Source: Prinia subflava
Lineage: Eukaryota; Chordata; Aves; Passeriformes; Cisticolidae
Length of the DNA: 64,000 nt
Direction: 5' to 3'
Assembly: GCF_021018805.1 (NCBI RefSeq)
Contig: NC_086256.1
Span: forward strand, 13,396,032 to 13,460,031
Part shown: positions 62,866 through 64,000 of the stretch, one piece after another
How the letters are laid out: each line of letters begins with the position of its first letter
Numbering within the stretch: the first letter of the stretch is position 1
Notes under the pieces: generated by a model
What the model saw: only the letters and a program-made list of their open reading frames with translations
What the model was told of the DNA's origin: nothing
Databases searched by the model: none
Position numbers and translations under genes: made by a program

Positions 62866-64000
62866 TAAATGTCACAATGAACTTTTCAGGGAAGCTCAAT
62901 AGGACATTGTCAGTCAGTGTCAATGTAAATCTCTCTTGCTGATAAACACACAAACCCTCCAATCCTGTCTTCAGAAAGCCATAGCATAATTTCAATAACA
63001 GCAGCAAGGACCAATCAGTTTCTTGTGTTGCATTGCCTACTGATGTTTGTAGATTTAGTAAAAAAGGTTATTACAGCATCAGACTATAAATATCATTACA
63101 GCTGATGGCAAAGGCATCTGGTCATTCACCTTAAAGGTCTAATATTTGCCTTGTAATATTATTCATTTTACAGACAATCTGCCCCCAACTTCTCTAGGTA
63201 ATTTTAGTGAAGCTCTTTTTAAAGCATTCTTTTTTAAGCAGTCAGAGAAAACAATTTCTTTCAGGTCCATCACATATCTATAAAGTAGAAATCTACATTC
63301 TGCTTATGTATTGAATTGTATCTGATATAAATTTCCATAGCTCCAGTTGGACATGTAAAAGTATACACGAGCTTTTTGAGCTGCATCAACAAAAGAAACC
63401 CCTGTGAAATGCCAGGAAAAGCAGCTGTAATAATTGGCACCTTGCTTTGTAAATGATCCCCTCACCGGGAATATATAAGAATTTCGGTATCTGGCATTCT
63501 ACAAGACAACGTCCATCAAATATAATACAGCCATTCACACAATATATATATTTGACATTTGGGATGATTTTTTTATTCATGAAAATAAAGGACTGACAAC
63601 ATGAGAGCATAGTATAACATAGACAGGCACTGCACAGACTTCCTCACAACACTCTGTCAGTGAGCAAGTCTTGACCTGCAACCCTTCTGCTATTCCAGTT
63701 CTTGGCCTTTTTTGACTAAAGACTGCCAAGTGTGGTGAACTGAGCCAAACTCTGTGATGTGAATAAATATCCACTGGCCACAGCGATGTACATTCAGCAT
63801 GTAAAATATTGTTTGTGGTGTAGTACTGCTTAGAGCTATGGAAGTCAGTAAAATCTGAATTGACAAGCCAACTCTATTATTGTCTCTTAAATTTTATTTT
63901 AAACTCTGAAAATTTCCATCTAAAAGGAAGTAAGGTAAAGGTACTATTTAATACCACATTTTGGAAATGCTTATTTGTACTCTATGGCCAAATCCAGCTG

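Larger units (their letters stand above)
52761..64000. other. AT-rich non-coding DNA, no gene recognised
   Basis: No coding exon is supported; frames are 114 codons or less and lack domains. It holds an 18-bp palindrome (54609-54626) and a T-run of more than ten near 60443. A candidate regulatory stretch at 62690-62960 contains TTAATTA, TAATCCC and two AGGTGT sites. The window ends without entering a recognisable gene. Confidence 0.55.

Noticed and set aside
1..64000. tRNA, rRNA or small nuclear RNA genes
   Set aside because: No cloverleaf with A and B box motifs and no recognisable rRNA or snRNA sequence was found on either strand by eye.

Overview
The window looks like 64 kb of non-coding DNA from a bird, most likely a songbird. 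The evidence is a CR1 retrotransposon 3' tail at about 12657-12730 ending in the typical tandem ATTCTGTG-type octamer, and two relics of one long terminal repeat (LTR) family that I recognise from bird genomes. The background is AT-rich, and I see no mammalian Alu, L1 or B1 sequence. The family assignment of the LTRs is from memory and was not searched.

I found no protein-coding gene, rRNA, tRNA or CRISPR array that I can support. Open reading frames outside the LTRs are short (at most about 130 codons), have biased low-complexity composition, and show no recognisable domain. The longest frames (up to 421 codons) are artefacts of a 12-bp tandem repeat that has no stop codon in several frames. 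The region is a gene desert or lies inside a very large intron; the sequence alone does not say which.

Layout: 1-9987 AT-rich single-copy DNA; 9988-10258 a GC-richer patch; 10259-11091 LTR copy 1, with an intact 3' end; 12468-12544 a CAAA-type simple repeat and 12657-12730 the CR1 tail; 16355-16390 a (TA)18 microsatellite; 20912 to about 22455 LTR copy 2, which lacks its 3' end and contains a (TA)n tract and a 672-bp minisatellite of exactly 56 units of 12 bp; 23265-23481 and 24588-24826 two diverged copies of one segment; 28372-28427 a split poly-A tract; the rest is AT-rich non-coding DNA with a few hairpins, short tandem duplications and stretches that could be conserved regulatory elements.

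The most interesting observation is the minisatellite. LTR copy 1 still shows the two-unit precursor (10577-10600) at the same position where copy 2 carries 56 units, so the two copies show the before and after of one expansion. The array is also a dense CpG cluster in an otherwise CpG-poor region. I do not see a new multi-gene system here.
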